A stretch of 64,000 nucleotides of DNA from Amorphochlora amoebiformis (Eukaryota > Cercozoa > Chlorarachniophyceae): contig BAAHQB010000072.1 of the NCBI GenBank assembly GCA_054601695.1, forward strand, positions 496,001-560,000, in the 5' to 3' direction. Each line of letters begins with the position of its first letter. Position 1 is the first letter of the stretch. The notes below the pieces were generated by a model. That model was not told the DNA's origin, searched no databases, and saw only the letters and a program-made list of their open reading frames with translations. Both the position numbers and the translations under genes were made by a program. Below, in pieces: positions 1 to 62,675 of the stretch.

Positions 1-11970
<11,970 letters not shown>

Positions 11971-11996
11971 CTGTATATAAATATATGTTTATACTT

Positions 11997-12037
<41 letters not shown>

Positions 12038-12152
12038 TTACCTATGTAAGTATATAATATAGATGAATGTAAATACGCATATATCTATAGTATATAATAT
12101 ATATATATATATATATAATGTAAAATTCTACTTGAATACGTATATTATATGT

Positions 12153-12184
<32 letters not shown>

Positions 12185-12188
12185 CATA

Positions 12189-12219
<31 letters not shown>

Positions 12220-12239
12220 GTATCTATATATATATATAA

Positions 12240-12302
<63 letters not shown>

Positions 12303-12369
12303 CGTACACATGTATGTACACATGCCTACACACATGTGTGTATAAGGTTGTATAAATACATATATAAAT

Positions 12370-12401
<32 letters not shown>

Positions 12402-12410
12402 TGTATACAC

Positions 12411-12447
<37 letters not shown>

Positions 12448-12704
12448 ATTATGTATACATATATATCGTATATATATATATATATGTATGTATGTATACA
12501 TATAAATATTTGTACATCACAATTACATAAATATATTTACATATCTATAGGTGTATATATACAATATATATATATATATATATATATATACTCATAGAAA
12601 TATATAAACATTTGAACGAAACTTTATGTGAATATGTATATATTATTACAAACGCCACATTTTAATATATATATATATATATATATGTATATGTATGTAC
12701 GTAC

Positions 12705-12750
<46 letters not shown>

Positions 12751-12817
12751 TATATATATACATGTATGTGCGTACATATATATATATATATATTTACATA
12801 TATATATATATATATAA

Positions 12818-12851
<34 letters not shown>

Positions 12852-13144
12852 TTATAAATATACGTATATACATACAATAATACATTGATATATGTTTATA
12901 TAGCAAACCACACGCGCGACACAACGAAAAACACATGGGAGAGCGCGAGAGAGATATACCAGACTAGAGAGCCACCTCAGAGAAATAGAGCGCGCGAGGG
13001 AGATAGGGAAGTACATTAGGTGAAAATAGGAACCCTTTCAGACGTATTATATCAATATATGCGTTACACCAGAATCTGTTTAGGTACATATTATGCTATA
13101 TTTACTACTTTACCGGGAGGTTTTGATTTTTTTCGTTGTTTGGA
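11971..13144. other. Spacer between the two minus-strand genes
   Basis: About 1.2 kb, mostly (TA)n. The non-repetitive part at 12,900-13,130 has several short GAGAGA and CGCG patches. It should hold the remodeller's 3-prime end plus the promoter and first exon of the glucosyltransferase. An ATG at 12934-12936 on the minus strand opens [12 protein letters not shown], with no clear donor. No poly(A) signal or promoter could be assigned with confidence. Confidence 0.5.
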
Positions 13145-48153
<35,009 letters not shown>

Positions 48154-48294
48154 CTGTGTTAAATTTATTCATATTACTTTTTGTATGTGTATGTAAACAA
48201 ATAGGCATATATTTCTATATATATATTAGTATTTATAAATATACATACATATATATATATATATAACATGTGTATAAATATGAACATATCATCA

Positions 48295-48357
<63 letters not shown>

Positions 48358-48582
48358 TTATGAATACTGGAAAACTCTTTCGATTGCTGTGCGAGATGCC
48401 AGGTGTTTTGCGTGTCCATATTTATAATGTAAACATATACACAAAAATAAGTACATAAGTGTTTTTTAACTTGTACAAATATAAAAATGTATATGTATGC
48501 ACATTAAACTTTATGTATGTGTATGTATACATGCATACACACATTTTTTTTTTATGTACATACATATAGATCACACATATAT

Positions 48583-48648
<66 letters not shown>

Positions 48649-48751
48649 ACATATATATATATATATATATATACATATCATATTTAAATTGCATAGGTAC
48701 AATTTCTGCATAGGTTTTGTTTATTTTTTTTGCAAATTTTTTATTGTTATT

Positions 48752-48819
<68 letters not shown>

Positions 48820-48954
48820 GTAAAGTATATCTGTAGTATATCTGTCCATCTGTACATGCATAACAAATAATATAATGTTATATTTTATAAATTTATGTAC
48901 ATTTATATTCATATACTTGCACACGCAAAGAGAAAATACTTTTTCTCCGTCATT
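48154..48954. other. Head-to-head intergenic region of the remodeller and EF-hand genes
   Basis: The minus-strand remodeller and the plus-strand EF-hand gene diverge from here, so it probably holds two promoters or a shared one. It is TA repeat broken by islands at 48,180-48,300, 48,355-48,560 and 48,670-48,760. The island at 48,381-48,415 resembles the start of the remodeller exon ending at 48153 (22 of 33 positions by eye). No promoter motif can be picked out from the TA background. Confidence 0.5.
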
Positions 48955-49354
48955 ATGTCAAATAACCCACCGGATTCGCTGCAAAGTGACTCCTCAGCAA
49001 ATTCATGGATCCCTCCAATCTCCCATTCCCTTCCCGAGCCCCTGCAATCTCCGCTAACGAATAGCCCCTGGGAAACTTATTGGCTTTGAGATTAATCAGA
49101 GAGGCTTGGATTGTACCCATCGCCGGAATCCTGCTACTTTCCCGCGATTCGAGCTGGGATACTTTTGTGGGGTTGTCGGGAGGTTGCGTAGACTTGTGAG
49201 GGACATATGTGGGGGCCTGGGTACGTGTGGGGACCTGGAGGCTGGGCAGTGGCTTATGAATGTCGGATGCCTGAGGAGTGGAGATAGGAGGATTGAGAGG
49301 GCATATAGGGAGGGTGAGAAAGCAGAATTAATAAGAAAGGAAAAGAGGAGATGC
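48955..49354 (+). CDS. EF-hand gene: possible first exons
   Basis: Candidate exons are 48955-48985 ([13 protein letters not shown], donor gtgact), 49065-49112 ([15 protein letters not shown], donor gtaccc) and 49288-49354 ([19 protein letters not shown] then RRC). The first two fit in phase 1. The third enters in phase 2, so another exon or a different edge is needed between them. The third is the most coding-like and its out phase 0 fits the next block. No TATA box or other promoter element can be singled out in such AT-rich flanks. Confidence 0.42.
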
Positions 49355-51426
49355 GTGCCTGACGGTATTGCGATCTAACGGGATTACTGAGTAGGACCTA
49401 CGAAAAAACATAGAAAGAAAATGACAAAAGGATAGGGGCCCAGTGTTGGACCTAGATCTATTACCGATCCCGAGAAAATCAAATAAAAGAGTAGGCCCAA
49501 AACCGAGTACGCCTGGCCCGTTTCTCCCCCATTTCCCCCCTCTCCTTCCACCTTTACCCTTCGGGCCCCCACCCTTCGAACCACACTTTCCAGCCGATAC
49601 GGAATCCCAACCCCTCTCCATTGGACAAAAACTCGTTCCCGCCAAAACTCCACCCAAAGCCATGGGTGCCACGCGACGGGCCTTCCACGCGTACTCCCAC
49701 CCTTCTAGGGCCCTATACCTGCGGAAATCCACTTAACGACGTCGTGCCTCTGGTAGCAGCGGTCACTACGGGCTGGTTTGCTGTCTCGACAGGGTATACA
49801 ACCGGGTTCGCAGAAATGGCCTTCAAGCTGCCATTGAGAGACGGGCCCAGACCCTTGGCGTCCAAACCTGATAGTATACATGGTATCATATACACCTCAG
49901 GTGCAATACAGGCATATATTAGAGGGGGGTTTCGACAACGTAATTAGTTGATGGGGTACCCTCCGCAAGGGGGGGGGGCTGGGCCATGGGGAATGCTGGG
50001 TTTGTGATGCTTTTGCGAGGAGCGGACCAAAACAGGGCCGATTAACCCTCTAATGATCAGACCGGAATTATTTTCTCGCAGCCGAATTTCTATGGGATTT
50101 TTAGGTTTTTGTCGGCATAATCAGCATTTTCGGTTACATTTAAACTCAATGTGGCGGGATTTCGGTGTAATCTTCGGGATTCGATTCGAGTTGCAGCTCG
50201 GAGGATGGGGGCTCTGGTGGCATGCAACAACTGCCGAACGCCCCTTCTGCGGGGACCCAGGGTACTTTTCAAAGCGCCTCGCCTTTCCATTGATCCATAA
50301 GGAACAGTTTTACTACAAAATCTTTGAGAAAAAGCGAATGGGATAGGATATCGAGATCATTTTGAATTTCTCTGACAATTCAATTTACAATTTCCACAGG
50401 TGAATTCGACGAATGAAGCCTGCGAGAGTCAACGTACATCGCCCAGTGTGAGGGTACAACTTTCGTGTTTAAAACAATTTGTTGAAGCTGGAGGTGAAGG
50501 TTAAGGGGGGAGTCGGGAGCAGATTTCGGAACTCTGCTTCTCCGGCAGGTCGAAAATGGTTAATCACAGCCTGAACGTAACGTGTAGGCTTACCAAATTC
50601 TCGAAAAATTGGACGAGGAGCTTGTAGCAAGGCACGCAAAAATCCTTATGGATTTTGTGGTATTCAGCCCCTAATTGATCCTCCCGTAACCCAAGCGACC
50701 CCCCGGCCAAAATTCAACGATATCTCAACACACCCCAACCCCAGTGAACACCCACTATCCTAACCCTACACCCAGGTGGAGGATATCAAGAAGTATGGAG
50801 AAGATCACAACGTATCCCATGCCGAAAACTATAATCATAGTCTAAACCCTAACCTGTCTCTATGTAACCGGACCCAACTTCATACTTCCAGAATATAATC
50901 GTAAGCCCAGGCTCTCTGTCTGCAATTATCACCATGGTATCCCTAATCATGCCCCTAATAGCTTCCCTAGCTCTAACTCTAACACTAACGCTCAGCTTCA
51001 GCTCGCGACCTGCGGAAAGTCAAGACGACAGTTGGAGAAAGTATCTTGCCTCTCCCCCTCCTCTATCTCTCCCTCTCTCTCTTTCTCCCTCACTCTCTCT
51101 CTCCTCTCTCTCTCTCTCTCTACCTCTCTCTGTCTCTCCCTATCTCTCTCTCCCTCTCTCTCTCTTTCCCTCTCTCTCTCCTCTCTCACCCTCTTGCTAG
51201 CTGCAAACGTAATCCTAACGCAAACCTTCTATTTTCTGAAAGGCATTTGGGCCATTAGCTAAACAAGTGACCTGCGAGATCATCAAGGTGTTTTCTTCCA
51301 TGAGAACACGTAGGCGGAGCTCAAGCCTATACTACCGTAGCGTAACTGTAACCTTAAAACATTAGGAAGATCAGAAGATTGCTTTGGGTTTGAAGAAGTC
51401 TCCTAGGACACAAGGTGTATAACTTG

Positions 51427-51463
<37 letters not shown>

Positions 51464-51471
51464 AATATATA

Positions 51472-51522
<51 letters not shown>

Positions 51523-51562
51523 ATGTGTGTGTGTGTATACTTGTGTATACTTGTGTATACTG

Positions 51563-51603
<41 letters not shown>

Positions 51604-51634
51604 CTGATATATATATATATATATATGCGTGTGA

Positions 51635-51688
<54 letters not shown>

Positions 51689-52300
51689 TATGCGTATAGA
51701 TCTCTCTTGTCGATTGTGTCTATGTGATGAATAATTGCACATGATACATATATATATATATATATTATTTATATAATATATATATATATAGGTACGTACA
51801 TATACATATTCATACATGTACGTGAATCTATTACACACACAGACTCCAAGCTGGATGAGAAAAGAGATCGACTCCTCAAGCTCAAACAGAGAAACATTCA
51901 CCGTGAAAGACTCACGAAAGCAAAGGTATTAAACCGCACAAAACCCATATCCAGCCTTCCAATGCACATTGACATCCTTTACCTAGACTGCGACCCAAAC
52001 CTAACGATCCCAACCTTAACCCTGTCCCTAGCCCCAACCCACCCTATAACCCTAAGCCTAACTCTCTAACCTTAACCCTCTAACTCTAACCCTCTAACCC
52101 CAACCCTCTAACCTTAACCCTAACCCTAAACCATCGCAGGGCAGTATGGCTACAACGGGATCATCCTTTACAACGTAAGGGAGTACGCATGTCTTTTTTA
52201 TCTCCTTTTTTTTTTTGAAGATAAATTATGACATCTTTATTGTTGTAATAGATAGGAAAAGTTGTAAGGGCTGTAGATTTATAGGCATATATATATATAC

Positions 52301-52345
<45 letters not shown>

Positions 52346-52374
52346 ATATATATAATATAATATATATATATATA

Positions 52375-52406
<32 letters not shown>

Positions 52407-53201
52407 GTGTATATATATATATACATATACATATATATATATAGATATATATATATATATATGTAACAAATTTATTTACATCTGTATCTATTTATATAGC
52501 ACGTATACATACACACATATAATACACACATATATATATTTTACGCTTTGATTTACACAAATCCCATACATACCAAATCTACACAATATCGCACTATCTA
52601 ACCATAAATCTGCTACATCCCACAGCTCCCGTGACAAAGCTGATCTCTCCACAAGAGCGAAAAAGCTGGTATCGAAGCTCTTCTCGACCTCGTAATCCTT
52701 AACCCAAAATCTAGCCCGAGAACTCACGCTCACCCTAACTTCCCTCCATTTCTCCCTCCTCTCTTCCTCCCTCTCCAGGAGACTTGGATACGTGAATTTC
52801 TTTGTTCTGTATTTGTCCTCTTTCAGTTAACAACGTTTACCTTTATCCTTAGGTTCGCGCACTCCGTTTGGATTCCAGGAGAGACTTGTGGAGATTGGAG
52901 GATCAATGTATATATTTTCACATATGTATATTTATCTATATGTGTATTTTAACATGTGTAAATATAATTACACATACATATATATATATATATATATAGA
53001 TACGCATATTACGTTTTCCGTATAAATACAAGGGAAACCCCTGACTGAAAGGGCCGTAGAATTAAATTTCTAATGAAAGCGAAGTGTTAATAAATCCAAT
53101 GTTTGGAAAGTTCTAACCCTAATACCCTAAAGACTTGACCTCTATTGTTAATTCTCAGACGTATTCCGCCGTGGGGGGTGCGAGTGGGAATCATATTTCG
53201 G

Positions 53202-53243
<42 letters not shown>

Positions 53244-53305
53244 TTATAGATATATATATATATATATGTAAATAATATATATATATGTATATATATGTGT
53301 GTGTA

Positions 53306-53337
<32 letters not shown>

Positions 53338-53386
53338 ACATACATACAAGCATGTTATTGCCAGTAGAAGTATATTACATAATATA

Positions 53387-53433
<47 letters not shown>

Positions 53434-53954
53434 ATTATATATATATATATATGTGTGTGTATGTGTGTATAGATATATTTATATATGTATATATGTAATT
53501 TATATACATACATATATAATATATATATATATAATATACATGCGCATATAATACCCATCCACCTTCTCACATATAATATCCCCCAGGGCTCCTACCACGT
53601 TGGAAAAAAAAGAAAGGTTGTCCCAAATCAGAATCGAACCCTTAACCTCAGTTCCAACCCTATAACTAACCCTAATCCCAACCCTAACCCTAACCCTAAT
53701 CCAACCCTAGCCCTAACCCTAGCCCTAACACTAACCCTAGTCCAGCACGTTCCACACGGAGCTGGCGTTTCTCTTCGAAAAGATTAATGCGGTATCCCTT
53801 ACAAGCTCCGGGCTAGGACTTGAGGCTAATCTTGACTGTGTTTTGCTAGACTGCAGCCAAGGAAGTTTCCCTCGAGAGATTTTTGGATATCAATATGGAG
53901 ATTTGGAGAAATCGTAATATGTTTTGTTGTATGTGTATACGTAATACATGTATG

Positions 53955-53999
<45 letters not shown>

Positions 54000-54056
54000 C
54001 ATACTGAACCGCACCCAAATATGTATGTATTTATAGATAATATAGGTATCATGTAC

Positions 54057-54104
<48 letters not shown>

Positions 54105-54170
54105 ATAATATAATATAACAATATTATTAATACAATAATATACGTATGTATAAATTTATGTATATAATTT

Positions 54171-54216
<46 letters not shown>

Positions 54217-54242
54217 GCATGAATAAATACTTACAAAATATA

Positions 54243-54289
<47 letters not shown>

Positions 54290-55175
54290 GTAATATATGT
54301 ATGTAGATACATATGCATACATATGTATACATATGTATACGTACATGGTGCGTATAAATCGTATGTATACAGATGTAAAACATCGTATATATACAGATGT
54401 AAAACATTCATATATATACATAGATACATATATATATATATATATATTATATGTATAATAATAGTAATATGTATACAATTTAGACATATACTCCCACTCC
54501 ATAAAAAACACAATCTCCACCCCCTGCCGATAATTCTTGTACCCTGACAAACCTAACCTAACCTAACCTAACCTCCTAAAAGGCCCTGAGAAAGAGTTCC
54601 TTGAATTTGTCCTAGAGTTAAACGAAACTGCAACGAATATACGAGTAATCCTTTCCCTGACTAACCCTGATCCAACCTACCTAACCGCTTAATTCTGCTC
54701 CTAACCAGTGACTAGTCCCAAGCGTGATCCAAGCTTAATCCTCCTCTTAATCTCATGGCTAACCCCGAATGTTGGGCTTCCTAACCCCAACACACTACCC
54801 TACATGTACGCCTAACCTTACTAACCCTAAGGTTGAGAGTGAGTCAATATCTCCCGAAATCGAGGAATGTGGTCTGGATCGGTAAAATAAGAGGCATCGG
54901 GCTGGGAGATGTTAGAGGGTTAGAATTTGAAATTCGAAGTCCACACGTGTGCTTGTGGGTTAGGATTTGAAGAACATGTGTGTTCATGAGGGATTTTTTT
55001 AAGTCGAAATTAAGCTGGATTCTAGTCTTAACCATCTTTGTAACCCCCAGGAATAGGATGCTATTAACCGTGTTTCATAATATCGCTGGAATGTAGGCTG
55101 TAACATTGACCTAAATGCATTTACATATTAGATAAGCAGATATGTATATATTTATGAAGAAATATACATATATAT

Positions 55176-55208
<33 letters not shown>

Positions 55209-55342
55209 TTATATATATACATGCATATATGTGTGGTGAGTGTGGATACATGTGCATATGTATGTATATTTTTATGTTATTTATATATTATATATATGTA
55301 TATGTGGACATATATATATTTAGACATGTTCTAAATAGATAT

Positions 55343-55381
<39 letters not shown>

Positions 55382-55923
55382 TAGGCATAAACTTAAATAT
55401 ATATATATATATAATATATATATATATATATGTATAAATGCGTGTGAGCGTACGTGCATTTGTATATGTATACATATACAGATAAATATACAGATATATA
55501 CATATATATACATGTATATATATATATATATAAATTTTAGGTATACAAGTGAAAAGAATGATAAAATATGTATACATATATATATATATATATAAACATA
55601 TTACCAAAGTACTACAAACACCACACTCGTACAAGAGTACAAAAGTATATGTGTTCACGTACGTGTACATCAAAACCTTGTCAACCCTAACCCATACTCT
55701 AACCTCGCCCCCCAGAACTGGGGTTAACACCAGAGCCCAAGTCTAATTCGACCCTAACCTAACCTCAGGAGCCTAAAGGAAGTTGATATTCGGGAATTTC
55801 GCCAAGCCTTCGAGCAACTTTTCCAGCTTAGAAGAGACGTATTATATGCAATCCTAACCCTTACCCGACCCCAAAACTTAAATTAATACTCAGGAGTGTG
55901 CTCATTGGAATGAAATTTTATGG

Positions 55924-56007
<84 letters not shown>

Positions 56008-56026
56008 ACATATGTATTATACGTCA

Positions 56027-56067
<41 letters not shown>

Positions 56068-57936
56068 AGTATATACATATATATATATATGACATACACT
56101 CCCAGAAGGGCTTCTTCTCAAGCACGGCATACGGTAGGGTGATAGATACCCTTATCCTGGTGACCCTAACCTTAACCCCAACCCTAACCCTAACCTTAAA
56201 AGAGTCAATGGTCCTCGTTCTAAGACATGCTGAATAGTCGAATAGTCTGATCCTAACAATATCAGAGTCAATGGTCCTCGGACTAAGACATGCTAAATAA
56301 TCTGATCCTAACCCTAACACCAGCTCGAAGAGGAACTAGTCAACAGCGAAGACTTTGCAAAAAGTAATACAATTTCTCCAAATTCTCAACCCTAACCCGA
56401 ACCCCCCCCCCAATGAGTCTAACCCTAACCGTAATCCTCCTAACCCTAATCCGAACCCTACAATAACCCTTTCCCTGATCGTAATCTCAACTCTAACTCG
56501 AACCCTCTAATAACCCTAACCCCAACCCTATTCCTAACCCTAACCCTCAAATATATGCAAACACCAAATTCTAACAATACGCGCCTAATTCCAACAATCT
56601 GAACCCTAAAAAGAACACCCCGAAAAAACTAATTTGAACTACACGTCAGATGTATTCGAAGTCGCTACAAACGACCGTAAGCAATAAAACCCTAACCCGA
56701 ACCCGTACCACCCAAACATTAACTCGAACCCAAGCCTTAACCATAACCTTTACCTTCCCCAGAGAGCAGTGGAAACTTTGTGACCGACGAGGAATTCCAA
56801 AGACTCGCTCAGGACCTCCTGGTAACCCTTACCCTAACCCTAACCCTAACGTCGCCCTGATCCCAACCTTAACCCCCCTTTAACTCTAAATGTATTCCAG
56901 ATTTCCGCGCGAAAATACCGGAGAAATAAACTCGATCGGCCGGTGAAATGTTAACCCTCACCCTAGCCTACGGTGGACTTGTAGTTTGAGATCGAGATAT
57001 CTGGGATTCCACTCTTAACCCTAACCCTAACCGAGTCTAAGACCTGCTGAATAGTCTGATCCTAACCCTATCCCTAGCCGAGTCAATGGTCCTCGGACTA
57101 AGACACGCTGAATAATCTGATCCTATCCCTAACCTTAGGCGTCCTTGGAGCCTGAGAGCCAGACAAGATCGGAGATGCTAACTGTTGTGTTTGATCAACT
57201 GGATGACGACAGGTTAGGGCTGGGGTTAGGGTTAGGGTTAGGGTTATGGTTGGGGCCGGGGTTAGGGCTAGGGTTGGGGCAGGGTTAGGGTTAGGGTTGG
57301 GGTCGGGTTGGGGCAGGGTTAAGGTTAGAGTTGGGGTCGGGTTTAGGGTTAGGATCAGATTATTCTGGATGTCATAGTCCGAGGACCATTGACTCCTCCA
57401 CATTGCGGGACTATGGTTAGGGTTAGGGTTAGGGTTGGGGCCGGGCTTAGAGTTAGGATCAGATTATTCAGCATGTCTTAATCCGAGGACCATTGACTTA
57501 GTTAGGGTTAGGGTTGGGACCGTAGTTAGGGTTAGGGTTGGGGTTGGGATTAGGGTTAGGGTTTGGGAGGGAAATCATGCGTTTATAATGTATGTATATA
57601 TATCATATATATATATATATATTATATATAAGCAAACAAATAAATATTTATTCTCCTATTTTTTTGATATACAAACACAAATATGAGACAATATGTGTAT
57701 TTACACATATTTATAAGTAGATACATATATATATATATATCTATATATATATATATATATATTAACAGCTCAGGAACGGTCAGTTTGGAGGAATTTGTCG
57801 GACAGCTCGGACAGGTCCCAACCCTAACCCTAACCCTAACCCTAACCCTATCCCTAAGTTCCTAAATCCAACTCAGCCACGCACGGTGGAAGTCGTCGAC
57901 TGGTGGTGTGAGGTAGGTTATGAGGCAATATATATA

Positions 57937-57972
<36 letters not shown>

Positions 57973-58245
57973 AAAGGAGTGGGAATGGGATTAGGGTTAG
58001 AGTTAGGGTTAGATATATAAGATGTATATATATATATATATGTAGTATATATTTCTATATATGTATGTACATATGTGGGGAATCGTACGGTTGGATTAGG
58101 ATTGGGGTGAATAGTAGTGATAATGTGTTAGAAACTTGAACTACTAATAGAAAGCATCGTATGGACGAATTAAGGCGATTTTTGGGCATAGGCTGAGAGG
58201 TAATTTGAAACCCTATATGTATGCATATATTTAATATATATATAT

Positions 58246-58296
<51 letters not shown>

Positions 58297-58506
58297 CATG
58301 TATATATATATATATATATACATACATATATATATATACATACATATATATATACATATATATATACATGTAGATGTACCAAAATCACATGTGCACACAC
58401 AAGTGAGTATGTTTTTTTCAGTATAAATCTCCGTTGTTTTGTCTTTATTTGTCTTCTCTTCATACCTTTGGTTTTGGTTTTGAAAATACCCTGGAGATAT
58501 GATGTA

Positions 58507-58552
<46 letters not shown>

Positions 58553-58762
58553 ATATATGTTATTAGCTCAACAATATAGTATAGTATACCACTGGAGTTC
58601 CATGATTTGGCTGACATATGTATGTGTGTATATATATATGTATATATATATATATATATATGTTTTCATACATTCGAATACATCTATACCTTGATTATAT
58701 ATATTTGCATTATATATGTCTACGGATACACCAAAAAAATACGTATCATTCAAATTATATTA

Positions 58763-58814
<52 letters not shown>

Positions 58815-59058
58815 TTGGATATGCAAAAATTTAGGTAAGGTATATACTCTCCCTCCTTTTCACAGACCTTACCCCTTACATACTCTCATACACACACATA
58901 CATTTATACGCATACATATCTACGTACAATATAAATAAGGTTTACAGATATATATATATATATATATAAATATGTGTATATATATTATAGGAATTTATGG
59001 TATGGCGTGTGGCATTGCGTTTTGTAAGCCCCGATGGCATGTCCGATTCGAAACTAAG

Positions 59059-59131
<73 letters not shown>

Positions 59132-59902
59132 ATTATACAAATATATATTGATATACGTATGTATCATATGTATCTAAATGAAATATATGATATGTACAAA
59201 TATATATATTATATATACATATACATATGCATGCTCCATGTAGAAACCATACACATACAATACCTATCAATATCGAAATGCACACACATACATACATTCA
59301 TACAAATATATTCAGACTAGACCGCGCCGATTCTGAATCCGTTCAATACAGGTACTCTAACCCTAATCCTCACCCTAACCCTAACCCTAACCCTAACCCT
59401 AAGCCGAACCTTAGAACTAACCCCGCGGTTAACGTTGGGGTAAGGAAAGCAACTAGGAGATGGTGAGCCATATGGTCCTGATGATAAACCCTAATGTTAG
59501 GCCTGACTTTAATTATTTCCGGCTCTCCCCCACCTCACGTGTGCGATGCAAGTAAGAGAGATATCTAGAAGTGTATTATGTGTATATCTATATTATTATG
59601 CATATATCTGTATATTTGTATCATGTTTGTGGTGTGAGTGAGAGGGTTATCTAGATGTGTATTATGTGTATATCTATACATTTGTATCGCTTATCTGGAA
59701 GTGTATTATGTGTATATCTGTATATTTGTATCGCTTATCTAGAAGTATATTATGTGCATATCTATGTATTTGTATCACGTGTGCGATGTGAGTAAGAGAG
59801 TTATCTAGAAATATATTATGTGTATATCTATATATTTGTATGTCAGTAATATATGTGTAATTATGTAATATAGATTATATGCATTGATGTAGATTATATA
59901 CA

Positions 59903-59939
<37 letters not shown>

Positions 59940-60013
59940 AATACATATTTAGTATATACTTATATGTTACGTATTTATATTTTATTGTGCATACCTTTAT
60001 GTAGAACGTAATC

Positions 60014-60068
<55 letters not shown>

Positions 60069-61291
60069 ATATATTTGAAACAACACACACAGAAATATCA
60101 CCACCTACACAAAACATCTGAAAAAAAAAAAAAGCAAGGGGGACCAAAAGGTTACCCCTACAACCCAAACCCAACCTCACTCTAACCCTGACACTAACCC
60201 TCGCCTAGATTCATGCATCGCAGATGGGTCAAGACCCCTTACCTGGTTTCGAACCCAATCCTAACCCTAACACAATAACTCAACACCCCCAACAACACGA
60301 TGTGCTGTTATCCCAAACAGCACTATAGCCCCACTCCGTGGAGGAGTCAATGGTCCTCGGACTAAGACATGCTGAATAATATGATCCCAACCCAATCACC
60401 TACCCTACTCGATATACAACCCTAACCCCCAATTCAACCCTAACACTAACACCTAGCCCTAACCCTAATCCTAGCCCTAACCCTAACCCTGACCCCTAAC
60501 ATAGGTCACCCCAAAAGCATACGTTATCTACATTCCCATGTCGAACTCTATCGAAGGTGTTATTATTGCTATACCCCGGTGAGCTCATGGGATAATAAGC
60601 CTAGCATCAACCCTAACTAAACCTAGACCTAACTCTAATCTCAACCCTAACCCTAACCCTAGTCCTAACCCTAACCCTAGCCGAAAAGATGATTTCCATC
60701 CGCCGACTCTTGATGATATCATTGGGAAGAATGTGGTATTGTTACAAAAATAATAATTCGGCCTTTTTTCGGCACTTGAGTATCTTCGGGGGTTCGGGTT
60801 TCTTTGGCTCCATTTCATCTCTGTACCCTCACCTCCAGACTGCACCCTTACCTTAATCCTAACCCTAATCCTAATCCTAATTCTAATCCTAATTCTAATC
60901 ATAATCCTAACCTAATACTAATCCTAATCCTAACCTAATATTAAGCCTAATCCTAATCCTAATCCTAATCCTAATCCTAACCATAATACTAAGCCTAATG
61001 CTCACTCTAATCCTAATGCCCTAATCCTAATCCTAATCCTAATCCCAACCTAATACTAAGCCTAATGCGAACCCTAATCCTATCCTAACCTAATACTGAG
61101 TCAACGATCCTCGGACTAAGACATGCTGAATAATCTGATCCTAATCCTAATACCCAATCCTAATTCCTAATCCTAATACCTAATCCTAATACCTAAGCCT
61201 AGTTCTAACCCTAATGCTAACCCTAAGGTGGACGACAGGACTGGAAAGACAACTACTGAGTTCATTTCGTTATCGGTAATGTAGATATATG

Positions 61292-61354
<63 letters not shown>

Positions 61355-61446
61355 ATATGTGTATATACATATATATTTTATGTATATATGTATGTATTTA
61401 TTTTGTATGTTTGTATAATATATTAATATATATATATACATATATT

Positions 61447-61484
<38 letters not shown>

Positions 61485-62342
61485 ATATACCTATGTCTTA
61501 CGATAAATATGTACATACACATCCATAAAACATATACATATATACATCAAAATTCAAATTACAAACTATATACATACATACATATACATACCATACCAGC
61601 GCCTTGTCGAATACATGTGTGACACCAAGCGCGTCAACAAAAAGTAACCCTGACTCGAAACCTAACCCTGACCCTAACTCGAAATCTAACCCTAACCCTA
61701 ACTCAAAACCTAAACCTAACCCTAACTCGAAACCTAACCCTAGCCCTAACTCGAAACCTAACCCTAACCCTAACGCGAAACCTAACCCTAACCCTAACGC
61801 GAAACCTAAACCTAACCCTAACTCGAAACCTAACCCTAACCCTAACTCGAAACCTAACCCTAACCCTAACCCTGACCCAGGTGCGTTACACACGTTACTC
61901 TCCCCATCGGAATTATTGAAAGCACGAGTATATCTAACCCTAACCCTAACCCTAACCCTAACCCTAACCGAGTCAATGGTCCCTAACCCTAACCCTAACC
62001 GAGTCAATGGTCCCTAACCCTAACCCTAACCGAGTCAATGGTCCCTAACCCTAACCCTAACCGAGTCAATGGTCCTCGGACTAAGACATACTGAATAATC
62101 TGATCCTAACCCTAACCCTAACTCTAACGCTAACCCTTTTCTCAACACAGCGAATCACACGCGGGCTCTGAGGAATTGGGGTTGTGGGGGTTTGCTTGAT
62201 GAAGGCTACAAGAAGTAATGGAGGGTGAATGTGTGTGTGCATGTATGGAAATATGGGAAAAATGACTACGTAACTGAATGTTTTGGTAAAAAATTAATTT
62301 CGAAGGGAGTTGTAGGGAAGGTTTTTGTATATGTGTATGTAT

Positions 62343-62373
<31 letters not shown>

Positions 62374-62375
62374 AC

Positions 62376-62432
<57 letters not shown>

Positions 62433-62445
62433 CTATATATATTGC

Positions 62446-62477
<32 letters not shown>

Positions 62478-62640
62478 TATGTATGTTTATATATAAGTGT
62501 ATCAATTACACTTATACTTATACCTCTATTTACATGCATTCCTATTGTACTAAATGTTCCCAGATACATGTGCATATATATGTGTATATTTATATGTATG
62601 TATGTATACATACACACACACATATATGTTAAGTATATAC

Positions 62641-62675
<35 letters not shown>

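Noticed and set aside
49328-49732. Minus-strand frames of 89-134 codons opposite the first EF-hand gene exons
   Set aside because: They have no motif and overlap plus-strand exons that join in consistent phase. GC-richer sequence here keeps several frames open by chance.
61498-62007. Frames with regular LGLGLG, NPNPNPK or LTLTLT runs near hexamer tracts
   Set aside because: Six-base repeats are open in most frames and give dipeptide repeats. None has conserved flanking sequence except where an exon is named.
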